DNA of 50,399 nucleotides, taken from Candidatus Baltobacteraceae bacterium. Lineage in GTDB: Bacteria; Vulcanimicrobiota; Vulcanimicrobiia; Vulcanimicrobiales; Vulcanimicrobiaceae. The stretch covers positions 1 through 50,399 of the forward strand of contig DATBTN010000067.1 in NCBI GenBank assembly GCA_036559195.1, given 5' to 3'. A model generated the notes under the pieces. That model worked only from the letters and a program-made list of their open reading frames with translations. It was not told the origin of the DNA and did not search any database. The translations under genes and the position numbers were made by a program. This document shows positions 25,897-35,959 of this stretch, in pieces; the stretch's first letter is position 1, and every line of letters begins with the position of its first letter.

Positions 25897-26193
25897 GTGA
25901 ATCTCAAGCCTTTGGGCGATCGCGTGGTCGTCGAGCATGTTGAGCAGTCCGAGAAGAGCGCCGGCGGCGTTTTTCTTCCCGATACTGCCAAAGAGAAACC
26001 GCAAGAGGGCATGATCCGTGCGGTTGGCACCGGCCGCACGCTTGACAACGGCACCACGCTTCCGATGAGCGTGAAGGTCGGCGATCGCGTCATCTATTCG
26101 AAATATTCGGGCAGCGAAGTTAAAGTCGACGGAAAAGACGTTCTCATCATTTCCGAAAAAGACGTTCTCGCCATCGTTCCGGCCGGCGCATAA
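25897..26193 (+). CDS. groES: Co-chaperonin GroES
   Basis: 98 aa, full length, from a GTG start 5 nt after GGAGG (25887-25891). GroES caps the GroEL cavity during ATP-driven protein folding. The mobile-loop region [19 protein letters not shown] and the roof [11 protein letters not shown] are typical. groEL follows after 18 nt. Regulation is expected through the upstream promoter and CIRCE-like operator. Confidence 0.97.
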   Translation: MNLKPLGDRVVVEHVEQSEKSAGGVFLPDTAKEKPQEGMIRAVGTGRTLDNGTTLPMSVKVGDRVIYSKYSGSEVKVDGKDVLIISEKDVLAIVPAGA

Positions 26194-27879
<1,686 letters not shown>

Positions 27880-27902
27880 TTGCGCTCGCGCGCAACGAAC
27901 GA

Positions 27903-27932
27903 AAAAGACCATCGGGCGACCGGTGGTCTTTT
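27903..27932 (+). terminator. Rho-independent terminator after groEL
   Basis: Perfect 9-bp stem AAAAGACCA (27903-27911) / TGGTCTTTT (27924-27932), with an inner CGG/CCG extension. The last arm ends in four T residues. Its near symmetry would allow it to work in both directions, but the only gene it directly follows is groEL. Confidence 0.8.
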
Positions 27933-28024
27933 CAATTGGTCGATTCCGGGCCCTTCGAGCTTCGGCGCGAGCGATAGTTCGGATCGAAGGAGCAGGTTGC
28001 GACCGATGCGCAGAATAGACGTGC

Positions 28025-29833
28025 ATGGCCCAAGAAGCGATCGTGAACGATTTTACGCTCCGGGTGGCGACGGTCAACGGTTCCGGAAGCCAATCCTCTA
28101 ACCTCGTGCTCGCCACCGCGATCTTTCGGCTCGGCATCGCGGTCGCACCTAAAAACGTCTTCCCGTCGAATATCGAAGGCTTGCCGACCTGGTTCGACGT
28201 TCGGGTTACTCCGCAAGGCTACCAATGCCGCAGTCGCGAGATCGACGTGCTCGTCGCGCTCAATCCCGCGACGTGGCAGAGCGACCTCGCAAGCGTCCGT
28301 CCGGGCGGCGTCATCGTCCACGAATCCGCCTACCCGATGACGACCCTGCGCGACGACCTCACGTTTTACGCCGTGCCGTTCGGCGAGCTTGCGAAGTCGC
28401 ATTTCGATGCCGGACCTCTGCGCAAATATCTCGTCAACATGGTCTACGTCGGCGTCGTTGCCGAACTGCTGGGCATTCCTATCGAGTCGATCGAAGCGGC
28501 CGTGCGCGGCCAGTTCAGCAAAAAACCGGCCGCAGCCGAGAAAAATATGGTTGCCGTGCACGTCGGCGTCGAGTACGCGCGAGCGAATCTCCGCAAGCAC
28601 GACCCTTACCGGCTCGAAGCCGTCGCGGGCGGAACCGACGGGTTGATGTTTATGGACGGCAATCGCAGCGCCGCGCTCGGATGCGTGATGGCCGGGTGCA
28701 CCGTCGCCGCGTGGTATCCGATCACGCCGTCATCGTCGCTCTGCGAAAACTTCATCGCGCTTTGCGATCGTTATCGCGTCGACCCGCAGACCGGAAAGCG
28801 AAAGGCGGCGATCGTACAGGCCGAGGACGAACTCGCGGCAATCGGCATGGTCTTCGGCGCGACTTGGGCCGGGGCGCGCGCGATGACCTCGACGTCGGGG
28901 CCGGGAATCTCGCTGATGGCCGAGTACGTCGGCTTCGGCTATTACGCCGAGTTGCCGGGCGTGATCTTCGACGTGCAGCGCGTGGGGCCGTCGACCGGTC
29001 TCCCGACGCGGACGATGCAGGGCGATGTCGCGTTTGCCTACACGCTCTCGCACGGCGACACCAAACACATCGTGCTCTTGCCGGCCACCGTGGGGGAGGC
29101 CTACGCGTTCGCGATGCAGGCGTTCGATTTGGCGGATCGTTTTCAAACACCCGTCTTCGTATTGAGCGATCTCGATCTCGGTATGAACCCTTGGATGACG
29201 CCGCCGCTGCCCTATCCGGAGCGCGACTTCGATCGCGGCAAGGTGTTGAACGCGCACGATCTCGCGCAACTCGAATCGTGGGGCCGGTATCGCGACGTCG
29301 ACGGGGACGCAATCCCCTATCGCACGCTGCCGGGAACGGATCACCCGAATGCGGGCTATTTCACGCGCGGTACGGGACACGACGAAGCGGCCCACTATTC
29401 CGAAGACGCGGCGACCTTCGCACGCAACCTCGATCGGCTCGTGCGCAAGCACGACGCGGCGCGCGCGGCCGTCCCGCAGCCGATCGTCGATGAGGCGGGT
29501 CACGCGGTCGGCTTGATCGCATACGGAACCACGCATCATGCGATCGTCGAGGCGCGCGATCGCCTGAACGATGCGGGCATTCCCACCGATTACCTGCGCG
29601 TCTGCGCGCTGCCGTTCGCGCCCGAGGTCCAAGCGTTCGTGGAACGCCACGAACGCGTCTACGTCGTCGAGCAAAACCGCGACGGGCAGCTTCACACGCT
29701 GCTGCGCTCGGAGCTCGCAACGCACGCCATCGAGCGCTTGCGGTCGATTCGCCATTACAACGGCGTTCCGATCGACGCGCGCGCGATTATCGATCCGCTC
29801 GTAGATGCCGAGCGCGCGGCCGTCACGGCTTAG
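28025..29833 (+). CDS. korA: 2-oxoacid:ferredoxin oxidoreductase, fused gamma-alpha subunit (KorA-type)
   Basis: 602 aa. Residues 1-190 form the gamma domain (VATVNGSGSQSSNLVLATAI), fused to the alpha domain, which carries YPITPSSS at 231-238. This architecture matches 2-oxoglutarate:ferredoxin oxidoreductases such as the mycobacterial KorA. With KorB it converts a 2-oxoacid, probably 2-oxoglutarate, plus CoA to acyl-CoA and CO2 and reduces ferredoxin. A GTG at 28043 is an alternative start with a shorter N-terminus. No ferredoxin-like delta subunit gene is adjacent. korB follows after 8 nt. Confidence 0.87.
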   Translation: MAQEAIVNDFTLRVATVNGSGSQSSNLVLATAIFRLGIAVAPKNVFPSNIEGLPTWFDVRVTPQGYQCRSREIDVLVALNPATWQSDLASVRPGGVIVHESAYPMTTLRDDLTFYAVPFGELAKSHFDAGPLRKYLVNMVYVGVVAELLGIPIESIEAAVRGQFSKKPAAAEKNMVAVHVGVEYARANLRKHDPYRLEAVAGGTDGLMFMDGNRSAALGCVMAGCTVAAWYPITPSSSLCENFIALCDRYRVDPQTGKRKAAIVQAEDELAAIGMVFGATWAGARAMTSTSGPGISLMAEYVGFGYYAELPGVIFDVQRVGPSTGLPTRTMQGDVAFAYTLSHGDTKHIVLLPATVGEAYAFAMQAFDLADRFQTPVFVLSDLDLGMNPWMTPPLPYPERDFDRGKVLNAHDLAQLESWGRYRDVDGDAIPYRTLPGTDHPNAGYFTRGTGHDEAAHYSEDAATFARNLDRLVRKHDAARAAVPQPIVDEAGHAVGLIAYGTTHHAIVEARDRLNDAGIPTDYLRVCALPFAPEVQAFVERHERVYVVEQNRDGQLHTLLRSELATHAIERLRSIRHYNGVPIDARAIIDPLVDAERAAVTA

Positions 29834-29841
29834 GAGAGATC

Positions 29842-30867
29842 ATGACCGCAACGAACGTCAATATCATCGGCCTCACCCGCGACGTGTACAAGGGCTTGCC
29901 TTCCACGCTCTGCGCGGGCTGCGGCCACAATTCCATTACCAATCACTTGATCAAGGCGCTCTACGAGTACGGCGTGCAGCCGCACCGGCTCGCCAAGATG
30001 AGCGGTATCGGCTGCTCCTCAAAGACGCCGGCCTACTTCGTGGATAGCGCGCACGGCTTTAACAGCCTGCACGGACGCATGCCTTCGGCGGCGACGGGCG
30101 CGAAACTCGCCAACCGCGAGTTGCTGGTCCTCGGCATCAGCGGCGACGGCGACACCGCGAGTATCGGTTTGGGACAGTTCGCGCATATGATTCGCCGCAA
30201 TATCGATTGCACGTACATCGTTGAAAACAACGGCTGCTACGGCCTAACGAAAGGGCAATTTTCGGCGACCGCGGATGTAGGCTCTTCCTCGAAGGGCGGC
30301 AAGCGCAACGAGTACGAAACGATCGACATCTGCGGCGTCGCGCTGGAACTTGGCGCGACGTTCGTCGCGCGTTCCTTCTCCGGCGACGGCAAGCAATTGG
30401 TCCCGTTGCTCGAGGCGGCTTTCTCGCATCGCGGAACCGCGATACTCGACATCGTCAGTCCGTGCGTGACCTTCAACGATCACGAAGGATCGACGAAGAG
30501 CTACGCGCACGTGAAGGAACACGGTTTCGCGCTGCACGCACCGGACTTTATAGCCGGCAGCCAAGAGATCGTCGTCGACTACGAACCCGGCGCGGCGCAA
30601 GACGTCGAGTTCGAGGACGGTTCGCACGTGATTTTGCGCAAGCTGGACGTGGAACACGACGTGACCGATCGGCTCGGTGCGTCGCGCATCCTTCATCAAA
30701 CGCGCGAGCGCGGCGAACTGCTCACCGGGCTGCTCTACGTGGATACCAAGTCGCGCGATTTCTGCGAGCGCGAGGCGATGCCGTCGGCGCCGCTCGCGCA
30801 CCTCGGGTCGTCGGAGCTGCGTATCGGCCGCGACGATTGGGCCGCGCTGATGGCGGCCGGCGGATGA
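29842..30867 (+). CDS. korB: 2-oxoacid:ferredoxin oxidoreductase beta subunit (KorB-type)
   Basis: 341 aa thiamine-diphosphate subunit. C24 and C27 in CAGCGH, together with a further Cys in GIGCSS, are the expected 4Fe-4S ligands. The TPP-Mg motif is GDGD at 101-104 followed by N129-N130 in NNGCYGLTKGQ. The preceding GGAG provides a ribosome-binding site. The stop overlaps the start of a small secreted-protein gene, so the three genes form one transcript. Substrate assignment (2-oxoglutarate versus pyruvate) is by family resemblance only. Confidence 0.88.
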   Translation: MTATNVNIIGLTRDVYKGLPSTLCAGCGHNSITNHLIKALYEYGVQPHRLAKMSGIGCSSKTPAYFVDSAHGFNSLHGRMPSAATGAKLANRELLVLGISGDGDTASIGLGQFAHMIRRNIDCTYIVENNGCYGLTKGQFSATADVGSSSKGGKRNEYETIDICGVALELGATFVARSFSGDGKQLVPLLEAAFSHRGTAILDIVSPCVTFNDHEGSTKSYAHVKEHGFALHAPDFIAGSQEIVVDYEPGAAQDVEFEDGSHVILRKLDVEHDVTDRLGASRILHQTRERGELLTGLLYVDTKSRDFCEREAMPSAPLAHLGSSELRIGRDDWAALMAAGG

Positions 30868-31259
30868 TCCGCGCGGCGATCGCGCTGGCGGCGGCAATCG
30901 CGACGGCGGGTACGCCCACGCCGCCGCCTCGACCCGATCCGATTCGGATCGATCGCTGCCACGTAAGCTACCTCGGGAACCCCCACGGTTTCTCGCTCGG
31001 CGAGACGGTCGGCCCGGTGCGGATCAACTTCACGAACGTCGGCAACGCGCCGGTCTCCGCCGTAACGTTTACGATTGCCCTGGGTTCCAAACGCGCCAGC
31101 GTTCGCGACACCGGCACCTTCTCGCCGCACGTATCGATCGAGCATCTCTACGACGCGTTCCGCGGCACCGAGGTGGGCCCGTCGCACGAGCCGCAGCCGC
31201 TCTGTGCGGTTCGCTCGGTCGAATTCGCCGACGGTTCCGTACTCCAAATCTCGCGGTAG
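30864..31259 (+). CDS. Small secreted protein of unknown function
   Basis: 131 aa, ATG overlapping the korB stop (ATGA). The first 17 residues are a signal-peptide-like Ala-rich stretch, followed by a Pro-rich linker (TPTPPPRPDP). The mature part has two cysteines (C at DRCHV and PLCAV) that could form a disulphide, and a beta-sandwich-like pattern with VRINFTNVGNAPVSAV, reminiscent of domains that interact with other envelope proteins. Unrecognised family. Confidence 0.6.
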   Translation: MIRAAIALAAAIATAGTPTPPPRPDPIRIDRCHVSYLGNPHGFSLGETVGPVRINFTNVGNAPVSAVTFTIALGSKRASVRDTGTFSPHVSIEHLYDAFRGTEVGPSHEPQPLCAVRSVEFADGSVLQISR

Positions 31260-31265
31260 GAGGAG

Positions 31266-31271
31266 TATAAT
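31266..31271 (+). promoter_or_regulatory. Consensus -10 box before a small secreted-protein gene
   Basis: A perfect TATAAT lies 24 nt upstream of the ATG at 31295. The -35 position 17 nt upstream reads TCCAAA, a weak match. Transcript start would be about 31278, leaving a short leader that contains GGAGG (31280-31284). Confidence 0.45.
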
Positions 31272-31294
31272 GGAGGTCGCGGAGGCGCCCTTTC

Positions 31295-31714
31295 ATGGTG
31301 AAACGATCCATCGCAATCACGCTCGTTTTCGCCGGTCTTCTGGCCGGATGGCCGACCCCGGCGGCCGGCTCGGGACCCTCGTACGGTGAGTTGATGAGCG
31401 CGCTCAAGAACGGCCCGTCCGAGGCCGAGAAGTTTCGCGCGATGATGGGGAACCTCACCGCCGGCGAGTTTCATCTCACGAACGTGACGGGATTACTGGC
31501 GGGCAACGCCGATCAAACGGCGTTTACGACGGCGCTAAAAAAAGATGCCGGCGATATTGCGGATTTGCGCGAGACGCTCGCGCACACGACGCTCACGGGC
31601 AGCGACGGCATCGTCGAGATGCTCGCGACGCTGCTCAAGGGGCAGGATCTCACCGTCGGCCGCATCGTCGCAGTGGACGTTCAAGGCGCTCAGATCACGC
31701 TATTTTATCAGTAG
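31295..31714 (+). CDS. Small secreted protein of unknown function
   Basis: 139 aa. Signal peptide MVKRSIAITLVFAGLLAGW, with a likely cleavage site after PAAG-S. The mature part is mostly helical and has no recognised motif. GGAGG (31280-31284) lies 10 nt before the ATG. The last 20 nt overlap, in opposite orientation, the end of the APC permease gene. It may belong to the kor transcript or use its own TATAAT. Confidence 0.6.
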   Translation: MVKRSIAITLVFAGLLAGWPTPAAGSGPSYGELMSALKNGPSEAEKFRAMMGNLTAGEFHLTNVTGLLAGNADQTAFTTALKKDAGDIADLRETLAHTTLTGSDGIVEMLATLLKGQDLTVGRIVAVDVQGAQITLFYQ

Positions 31715-33056
31715 GCGACGCGCGCGAGCGGCGCAGCCAGATGAAATAAATCGGCACGGCAACGAATAGAATGCCCAATCCCCACACGCTGTTCGACGGG
31801 TATTTCACGAACGTGTCGACCACGACGCTCCACGCGACGATGAGAAAAATCGCGGTCGTAATCGGGTGGCCGGGCACCTTAAAGCCGACCGCGCCATCGA
31901 TACCGCTGCTGCGATCGCGGCGGCGAAAAATGAAGAGCGCGATTGCGGCCAGCCCGAAGAAGACGTAGTCGACCGACGTCACGTAGTTGAGGATCTGGCT
32001 GTAACTCCCCGAGAGCGTGATGACGATCGCGAAGAGTCCTTGCAGGCCGATCGCGATCATCGGCACGCGCGTGACGGGATGCACCCAGCCGATCTGCTTG
32101 AAAAAGAGTCCGTCGGTGGCCATCGCATGGTAGACGCGCGGCGAAACCAAAATCTGATTGCTTAAAAAACCGAGCGTTGAGAGTGCGACGGCGAGCGCGA
32201 TAAGGCGTTCGCCCATCGCACCCATGGCGACGCGCATGACGTCGGAGGCGGGGGTGTCACTGTTCATCAGCGCGTGCGCGCCGAGGACGTGAACGCAAAC
32301 GAAATTGACGAGCAGGTAAAGAACGACGACGCCGCCCACGCCGTAAAGCATGCCGCGCGGCAGCGATTTTGCCGGGTTCTTGAGTTCGCCCGTCATAAAC
32401 GTGGACGTCTGCCAGCCGCTGTAGGCGAAGAGCACCGGGATCATCGCCACGCCCATGGCGCTAAAGAGCGCGAACGTCGTTGAAAAACCCATTACCGGCA
32501 GCGCGGCTTGCGCTTGCGGGTGAGCGAAGAGCCCGAATCCGATTAGCGCGCCGATCGCGCCGATCTTCAGGATCATAAAGGCGTTTTGGAAGTTGGTCGA
32601 CTCGCGTACGCCCAGACAGTTCACGATCGTGAGTACGCTCAAGACGATCACGGCGAGCAGTTTGGGCTCCACGTGCAATCCCGTCAGCGGCGTGAAATAG
32701 CCGGCAAACGTTACGGCCGAGGCGGCCATGCCGCCGCTCTGCGAAACGATCAGCAGCGTCCAGCCATACATGAACGCGATGACGGGGTGGTAGGCGTCGC
32801 GCATGTACGCATAGAGACCGCCGTCGGCCGGGCGGCGTGCGGCTAGCTCGGCGAACACGAAGGCGCCCAGGATTGCAACCGCGCCGCCCAGCGACCAGAC
32901 GAGCATGATGAGTCCGGGGGTGTGAACGCGCGCCGCGACGACCGAGGGGTTCCGAAAGATCCCGGAGCCGATAATGCCGCCCATGACGATGAGCGCGGCA
33001 TCGAAAGAGCCCAGCCGCCGAAGCAGCGTCCGCTGCTTTACCGGTATCGCGTCCAT
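31695..33056 (-). CDS. APC-superfamily amino acid permease
   Basis: 453 aa with twelve predicted helices. The helix-1 motif GGIIGSGIF (26-34) is the amino-acid-binding unwound segment of LAT/APC-type transporters. It probably exchanges or imports an amino acid; the substrate cannot be read. The start overlaps the end of the upstream hydrolase gene by 19 nt, so it is the last gene of the alcohol dehydrogenase-hydrolase-permease operon. Confidence 0.85.
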   Translation of the reverse strand: MDAIPVKQRTLLRRLGSFDAALIVMGGIIGSGIFRNPSVVAARVHTPGLIMLVWSLGGAVAILGAFVFAELAARRPADGGLYAYMRDAYHPVIAFMYGWTLLIVSQSGGMAASAVTFAGYFTPLTGLHVEPKLLAVIVLSVLTIVNCLGVRESTNFQNAFMILKIGAIGALIGFGLFAHPQAQAALPVMGFSTTFALFSAMGVAMIPVLFAYSGWQTSTFMTGELKNPAKSLPRGMLYGVGGVVVLYLLVNFVCVHVLGAHALMNSDTPASDVMRVAMGAMGERLIALAVALSTLGFLSNQILVSPRVYHAMATDGLFFKQIGWVHPVTRVPMIAIGLQGLFAIVITLSGSYSQILNYVTSVDYVFFGLAAIALFIFRRRDRSSGIDGAVGFKVPGHPITTAIFLIVAWSVVVDTFVKYPSNSVWGLGILFVAVPIYFIWLRRSRASPTDKIA

Positions 33057-33835
33057 CGGGCGATGATTCCGTGCCCGCCGCGGTACACCTCGGCCGCGAA
33101 CGCGCGAACCAATTGAGTAAACTCATCCGGCTTGCGAAGCGGCGCGACATGGTCGCTGTGGCGGATCACGGCGACCCGCGCGTTAGCGGCGCGTGCGAAG
33201 GTTCGCTCGTCGGTGCGAAAGAGCATATCCCACTCGCCGTTGACGATGAGTGCGGGTTTGTCGTAACCGCGCAGCCGGTCGCTAAAGGAGACGCCGCGGC
33301 CGGCGCGGCTCACGTCCGCGAAGACCGAGCGATTGAACGGCAGCGGGATGATCGTTCGCGCGATCTCGCGCGGCAGCGTCAAGCGAAAGAGCAACGAGAG
33401 CGCGCGCTGGAGCGCGCCCGTCGGGATTCCCGAGGTGGCGCGCATCGTCCAATCGTATGGATGGCGCAGCCATCCGCTCAGATCGAGCGTGCAATCCGCC
33501 AGCACGAGTCCGGCCGTGCGCTCCGGCGAGTCGTGTGCGAGCTGCATCGCGACGTAGCCGCCCAGCGAGTATCCGATGACGATTGGCGGCCGCCCCAACA
33601 CATCGTCGATCACGTGCGCGAGCAGCGCCTCGACTAGCGGCAGCTCGAACGACAGTTCCGCGAGCGCCCCATGACCCGGAAGATCGAGCGTGGCGACCCG
33701 ATACTCGCCGGCCAGTGCCAGTGCGTGCGCGCGCCAAATCTCGCGCCCCAAACGGATGCCGTGTATGAAGAGCAGCGGCGGATTTCGCGCGTCACCGTAG
33801 AGCGTGTACGCGTGATCGAACGTGCGCGCGTTCAC
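33038..33835 (-). CDS. Alpha/beta-fold hydrolase
   Basis: 265 aa cytoplasmic hydrolase. The nucleophile elbow is GYSLGG with S90, the oxyanion motif IHGIRLG is at about 24-30, an acid candidate is the Asp in NGEWDML, and the base is the His in RHSDHVAPL. The GTG start at 33835 overlaps the stop of the alcohol dehydrogenase gene (GTGA). Family resemblance is to 3-oxoadipate enol-lactonase/PcaD-like enzymes, but the substrate is unknown. Confidence 0.8.
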   Translation of the reverse strand: MNARTFDHAYTLYGDARNPPLLFIHGIRLGREIWRAHALALAGEYRVATLDLPGHGALAELSFELPLVEALLAHVIDDVLGRPPIVIGYSLGGYVAMQLAHDSPERTAGLVLADCTLDLSGWLRHPYDWTMRATSGIPTGALQRALSLLFRLTLPREIARTIIPLPFNRSVFADVSRAGRGVSFSDRLRGYDKPALIVNGEWDMLFRTDERTFARAANARVAVIRHSDHVAPLRKPDEFTQLVRAFAAEVYRGGHGIIARWTRYR

Positions 33836-34872
33836 CGCACTTCGAGCAGTACCTTGATCGCCGATCGTTCGTCCATCGCTTTATAGCCTTCCGCAACGCG
33901 CTCCAGCGGCAACGTGAGATCGAAGACCGGCGACGGGTCGATGCGCCCCGCGACGATTGCATCGAGCAGCTCGGGAATGTAGGCGCGCGCCGGTGCGAGC
34001 GCGCCGCGCAGCGAGACGTTGTTGAGAAAGAGCGTGCGCAGCGGCGGCGTCTGCACGTTGGCCGGAACGCCGACGAAGGCGACGATACCGCCGGGTCGCG
34101 CGAGTTCGATCGCCAGATCCATGCTCTCTTGATTCCCGACCGCCTCGACGACGCTGCTCGAACCGCCCTTGGTCAGCTCGCGAATAGCTTCGCCGACGCC
34201 GGCGTCGTGTGAGTTGAAGGTGTGGGTCGCGCCGAAGCGTTTGGCGATCTCCAATCGTTTGGCGTTGTGACCGACGGCGATCACTCGTTCGGCGCCGATC
34301 TGTTTGGCGGCGGAAAGTACCGCGCAGAGTCCGACCGCGCCGTCGCCGACCACCACGACGGTTCCACCGGCCTGCGTTTGCGCGCTCACGACGCCGTGAT
34401 GCCCCGTGGGCAGCACGTCGGTGAGCGCGGTGCTGGCGGTCAGTTTTTGCGGGTCGTTTGCGAGCGCTTCGTCCATGCGCACCAGCGTTCCGTCCGCATA
34501 AGGAACGCGCACGGCCTGCGCTTGCGCGCCGTTGGCGTCGTCGCCCCAGTTGGTCATATGCACGCACGACGTTTGCAGTCCGGCGCGGCAGTATTCGCAC
34601 GTGCCGTCGCTCGAAACGAACGGCGCGATCACGTAGTCGCCCTTCTTGACGCTGCGTACGTCGCGGCCGATCTCCTCAACGATACCGAGAAATTCGTGGC
34701 CGGTTCGGTCGCCTGGAGTCCATTGCGTAATGCCGCGGTAAAACCAAAGATCCGACCCGCAGATCGCGGCGCGTACGACGCGCACGATGGCGTCGGCGGG
34801 TTCTTTGATGACGGGGTCGGCAACGGTCTCGAGGCGCACGTCGCCGGCGCCGTGATAAACGGTGGCTTTCAT
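33832..34872 (-). CDS. Zinc-dependent medium-chain alcohol dehydrogenase
   Basis: 346 aa from the ATG at 34872, chosen because the MDR family begins like MKATVYHGAGDVRLE; a long in-frame extension to 35172 crosses the divergent gene and is rejected. Catalytic zinc ligands are C38, H59 and E60. In the structural-zinc lobe only C92, C95 and C103 are present; the first of the usual four cysteines is replaced (GT at 90-91), so that zinc may be absent or loosely bound. The NAD(P) fold has VVVVGDGAVG. It heads a three-gene operon. Confidence 0.85.
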   Translation of the reverse strand: MKATVYHGAGDVRLETVADPVIKEPADAIVRVVRAAICGSDLWFYRGITQWTPGDRTGHEFLGIVEEIGRDVRSVKKGDYVIAPFVSSDGTCEYCRAGLQTSCVHMTNWGDDANGAQAQAVRVPYADGTLVRMDEALANDPQKLTASTALTDVLPTGHHGVVSAQTQAGGTVVVVGDGAVGLCAVLSAAKQIGAERVIAVGHNAKRLEIAKRFGATHTFNSHDAGVGEAIRELTKGGSSSVVEAVGNQESMDLAIELARPGGIVAFVGVPANVQTPPLRTLFLNNVSLRGALAPARAYIPELLDAIVAGRIDPSPVFDLTLPLERVAEGYKAMDERSAIKVLLEVR

Positions 34873-34951
34873 AACGAAGAGCAAGAACCCGAACGGGCGT
34901 ACATGGTGGCACCGAACGGGAACGCCGAATAATGCGCACGAAGGCTCGGGC

Positions 34952-35461
34952 ATGTTGATTTCGACGCTCGCACTCGCGCTCGCACTGGGAGGCGGGGGCT
35001 CGGCCCTCGCGCAAGCACCGGCTTCACCGGTGGCCGCTCCGCTCAATAACGGCCCGTGCCTGGACTCGGCCGTCGCCGTGCCGCGCACGCTTAACGGAAC
35101 GGGTAAGCGCTCGGAAGTCGTGCGCATCGACAAAGTCATCGCGACCTCGACGTTTATCGACGGCGAGATCATCGGCTATCTCTACACGCGTCAGGACGGC
35201 ACGACCTATCTGGGCCAACGTAAGAGCGACTACATGTCCGGTGCCGACAGCACGGCGATCAACGCCGTCTTTGCCTCCACCCACCTGCCAGACGCGACGG
35301 TCACGCAGTTCCCGCCGATTCGCCGTTTCGGGGTAAAGACCAACTATCAAGAGATTTTCCAGGTCCGGATTCCGACTCCGGCGCTGGAGCCGCTCCACAT
35401 CGGACTCCAAGCGTGCGTCGCCTGGCCGGCCGGAACGGCCCTGCCCGATCCCATTCCCTAG
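34952..35461 (+). CDS. Secreted protein of unknown function
   Basis: 169 aa from the ATG at 34952, chosen because it begins a clean signal peptide (MLISTLALALALGGGGSALA, cleavage near AQA). An in-frame extension to 34862 would overlap the divergent dehydrogenase start. The mature part has two cysteines (GPCLDS and QACVAW) and a YLYTRQDGTTYLGQRKS stretch. Unrecognised family. It lies upstream of the heat-shock operon hsp20-lon. Confidence 0.6.
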   Translation: MLISTLALALALGGGGSALAQAPASPVAAPLNNGPCLDSAVAVPRTLNGTGKRSEVVRIDKVIATSTFIDGEIIGYLYTRQDGTTYLGQRKSDYMSGADSTAINAVFASTHLPDATVTQFPPIRRFGVKTNYQEIFQVRIPTPALEPLHIGLQACVAWPAGTALPDPIP

Positions 35462-35477
35462 CGTCCAAAATCCAAAA

Positions 35478-35504
35478 TTAGCAGTCTCTGCATCCGATTG
35501 CTAA
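35478..35504 (+). promoter_or_regulatory. CIRCE-like operator before hsp20-lon
   Basis: Arms TTAGCAGTC (35478-35486) and GATTGCTAA (35496-35504) with a 9-nt spacer match the CIRCE consensus (TTAGCACTC-N9-GAGTGCTAA) at 16 of 18 arm positions. It lies 21 nt upstream of the hsp20 ATG. Together with the groES element it suggests a shared HrcA regulon. Confidence 0.78.
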
Positions 35505-35525
35505 TGGCCGGGGTTTTACGAACCG

Positions 35526-35957
35526 ATGGATCCTGACGACCCTCGCTCCGAATTCGAACGGCTCTTCGCCGAATTGGTGCGGCGTCCGCGCGGCGGGCGT
35601 TTCGAACCCAACGTCGACGTGGTGCATGACGAAGCGGGCGGCCTCTTGCTTGTGAAAATTGAGATCGCCGGCGCCGACGCCGAGAGTCTGCGGATCTTCG
35701 TGGACGAGCGCCATCTCTTTATCTCAGGCCGCCGTGCGGCCGCGGCGCATCTGCGTACCGGGTCCTTCCTGCAAAAAGAGATCGAGTACGGCGATTTCGT
35801 CAAGAAAATCCATCTTCCGATCGCCGTTCAATACGGGGACGTAACTGCAACCTACGGAGACGGCATGCTGACGATCGCATTGCCGATCGCCGAGCGCGAG
35901 TATATTCCAACTACGCGCACCGAAATTCGCCTGATCGTTAAAAGGATTCTCGTTTAG
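35526..35957 (+). CDS. Small heat-shock protein Hsp20
   Basis: 143 aa alpha-crystallin family holdase that binds unfolding proteins. The alpha-crystallin domain spans about residues 25-125, with PNVDVVHDEAGGLLLVKIEIAG, and GDGMLTIALPI as the conserved G-x-L strand. The C-terminal I-x-I/V-type anchor is not distinct. lon begins 2 nt after its stop. The CIRCE-like element upstream indicates heat-shock control. Confidence 0.9.
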   Translation: MDPDDPRSEFERLFAELVRRPRGGRFEPNVDVVHDEAGGLLLVKIEIAGADAESLRIFVDERHLFISGRRAAAAHLRTGSFLQKEIEYGDFVKKIHLPIAVQYGDVTATYGDGMLTIALPIAEREYIPTTRTEIRLIVKRILV

Positions 35958-35959
35958 AA

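Noticed and set aside
33832-35172. Longer N-terminus for the alcohol dehydrogenase
   Set aside because: The extra 100 residues are Ala/Pro/Ser-rich, run antisense to the secreted-protein gene, and precede the canonical family start.
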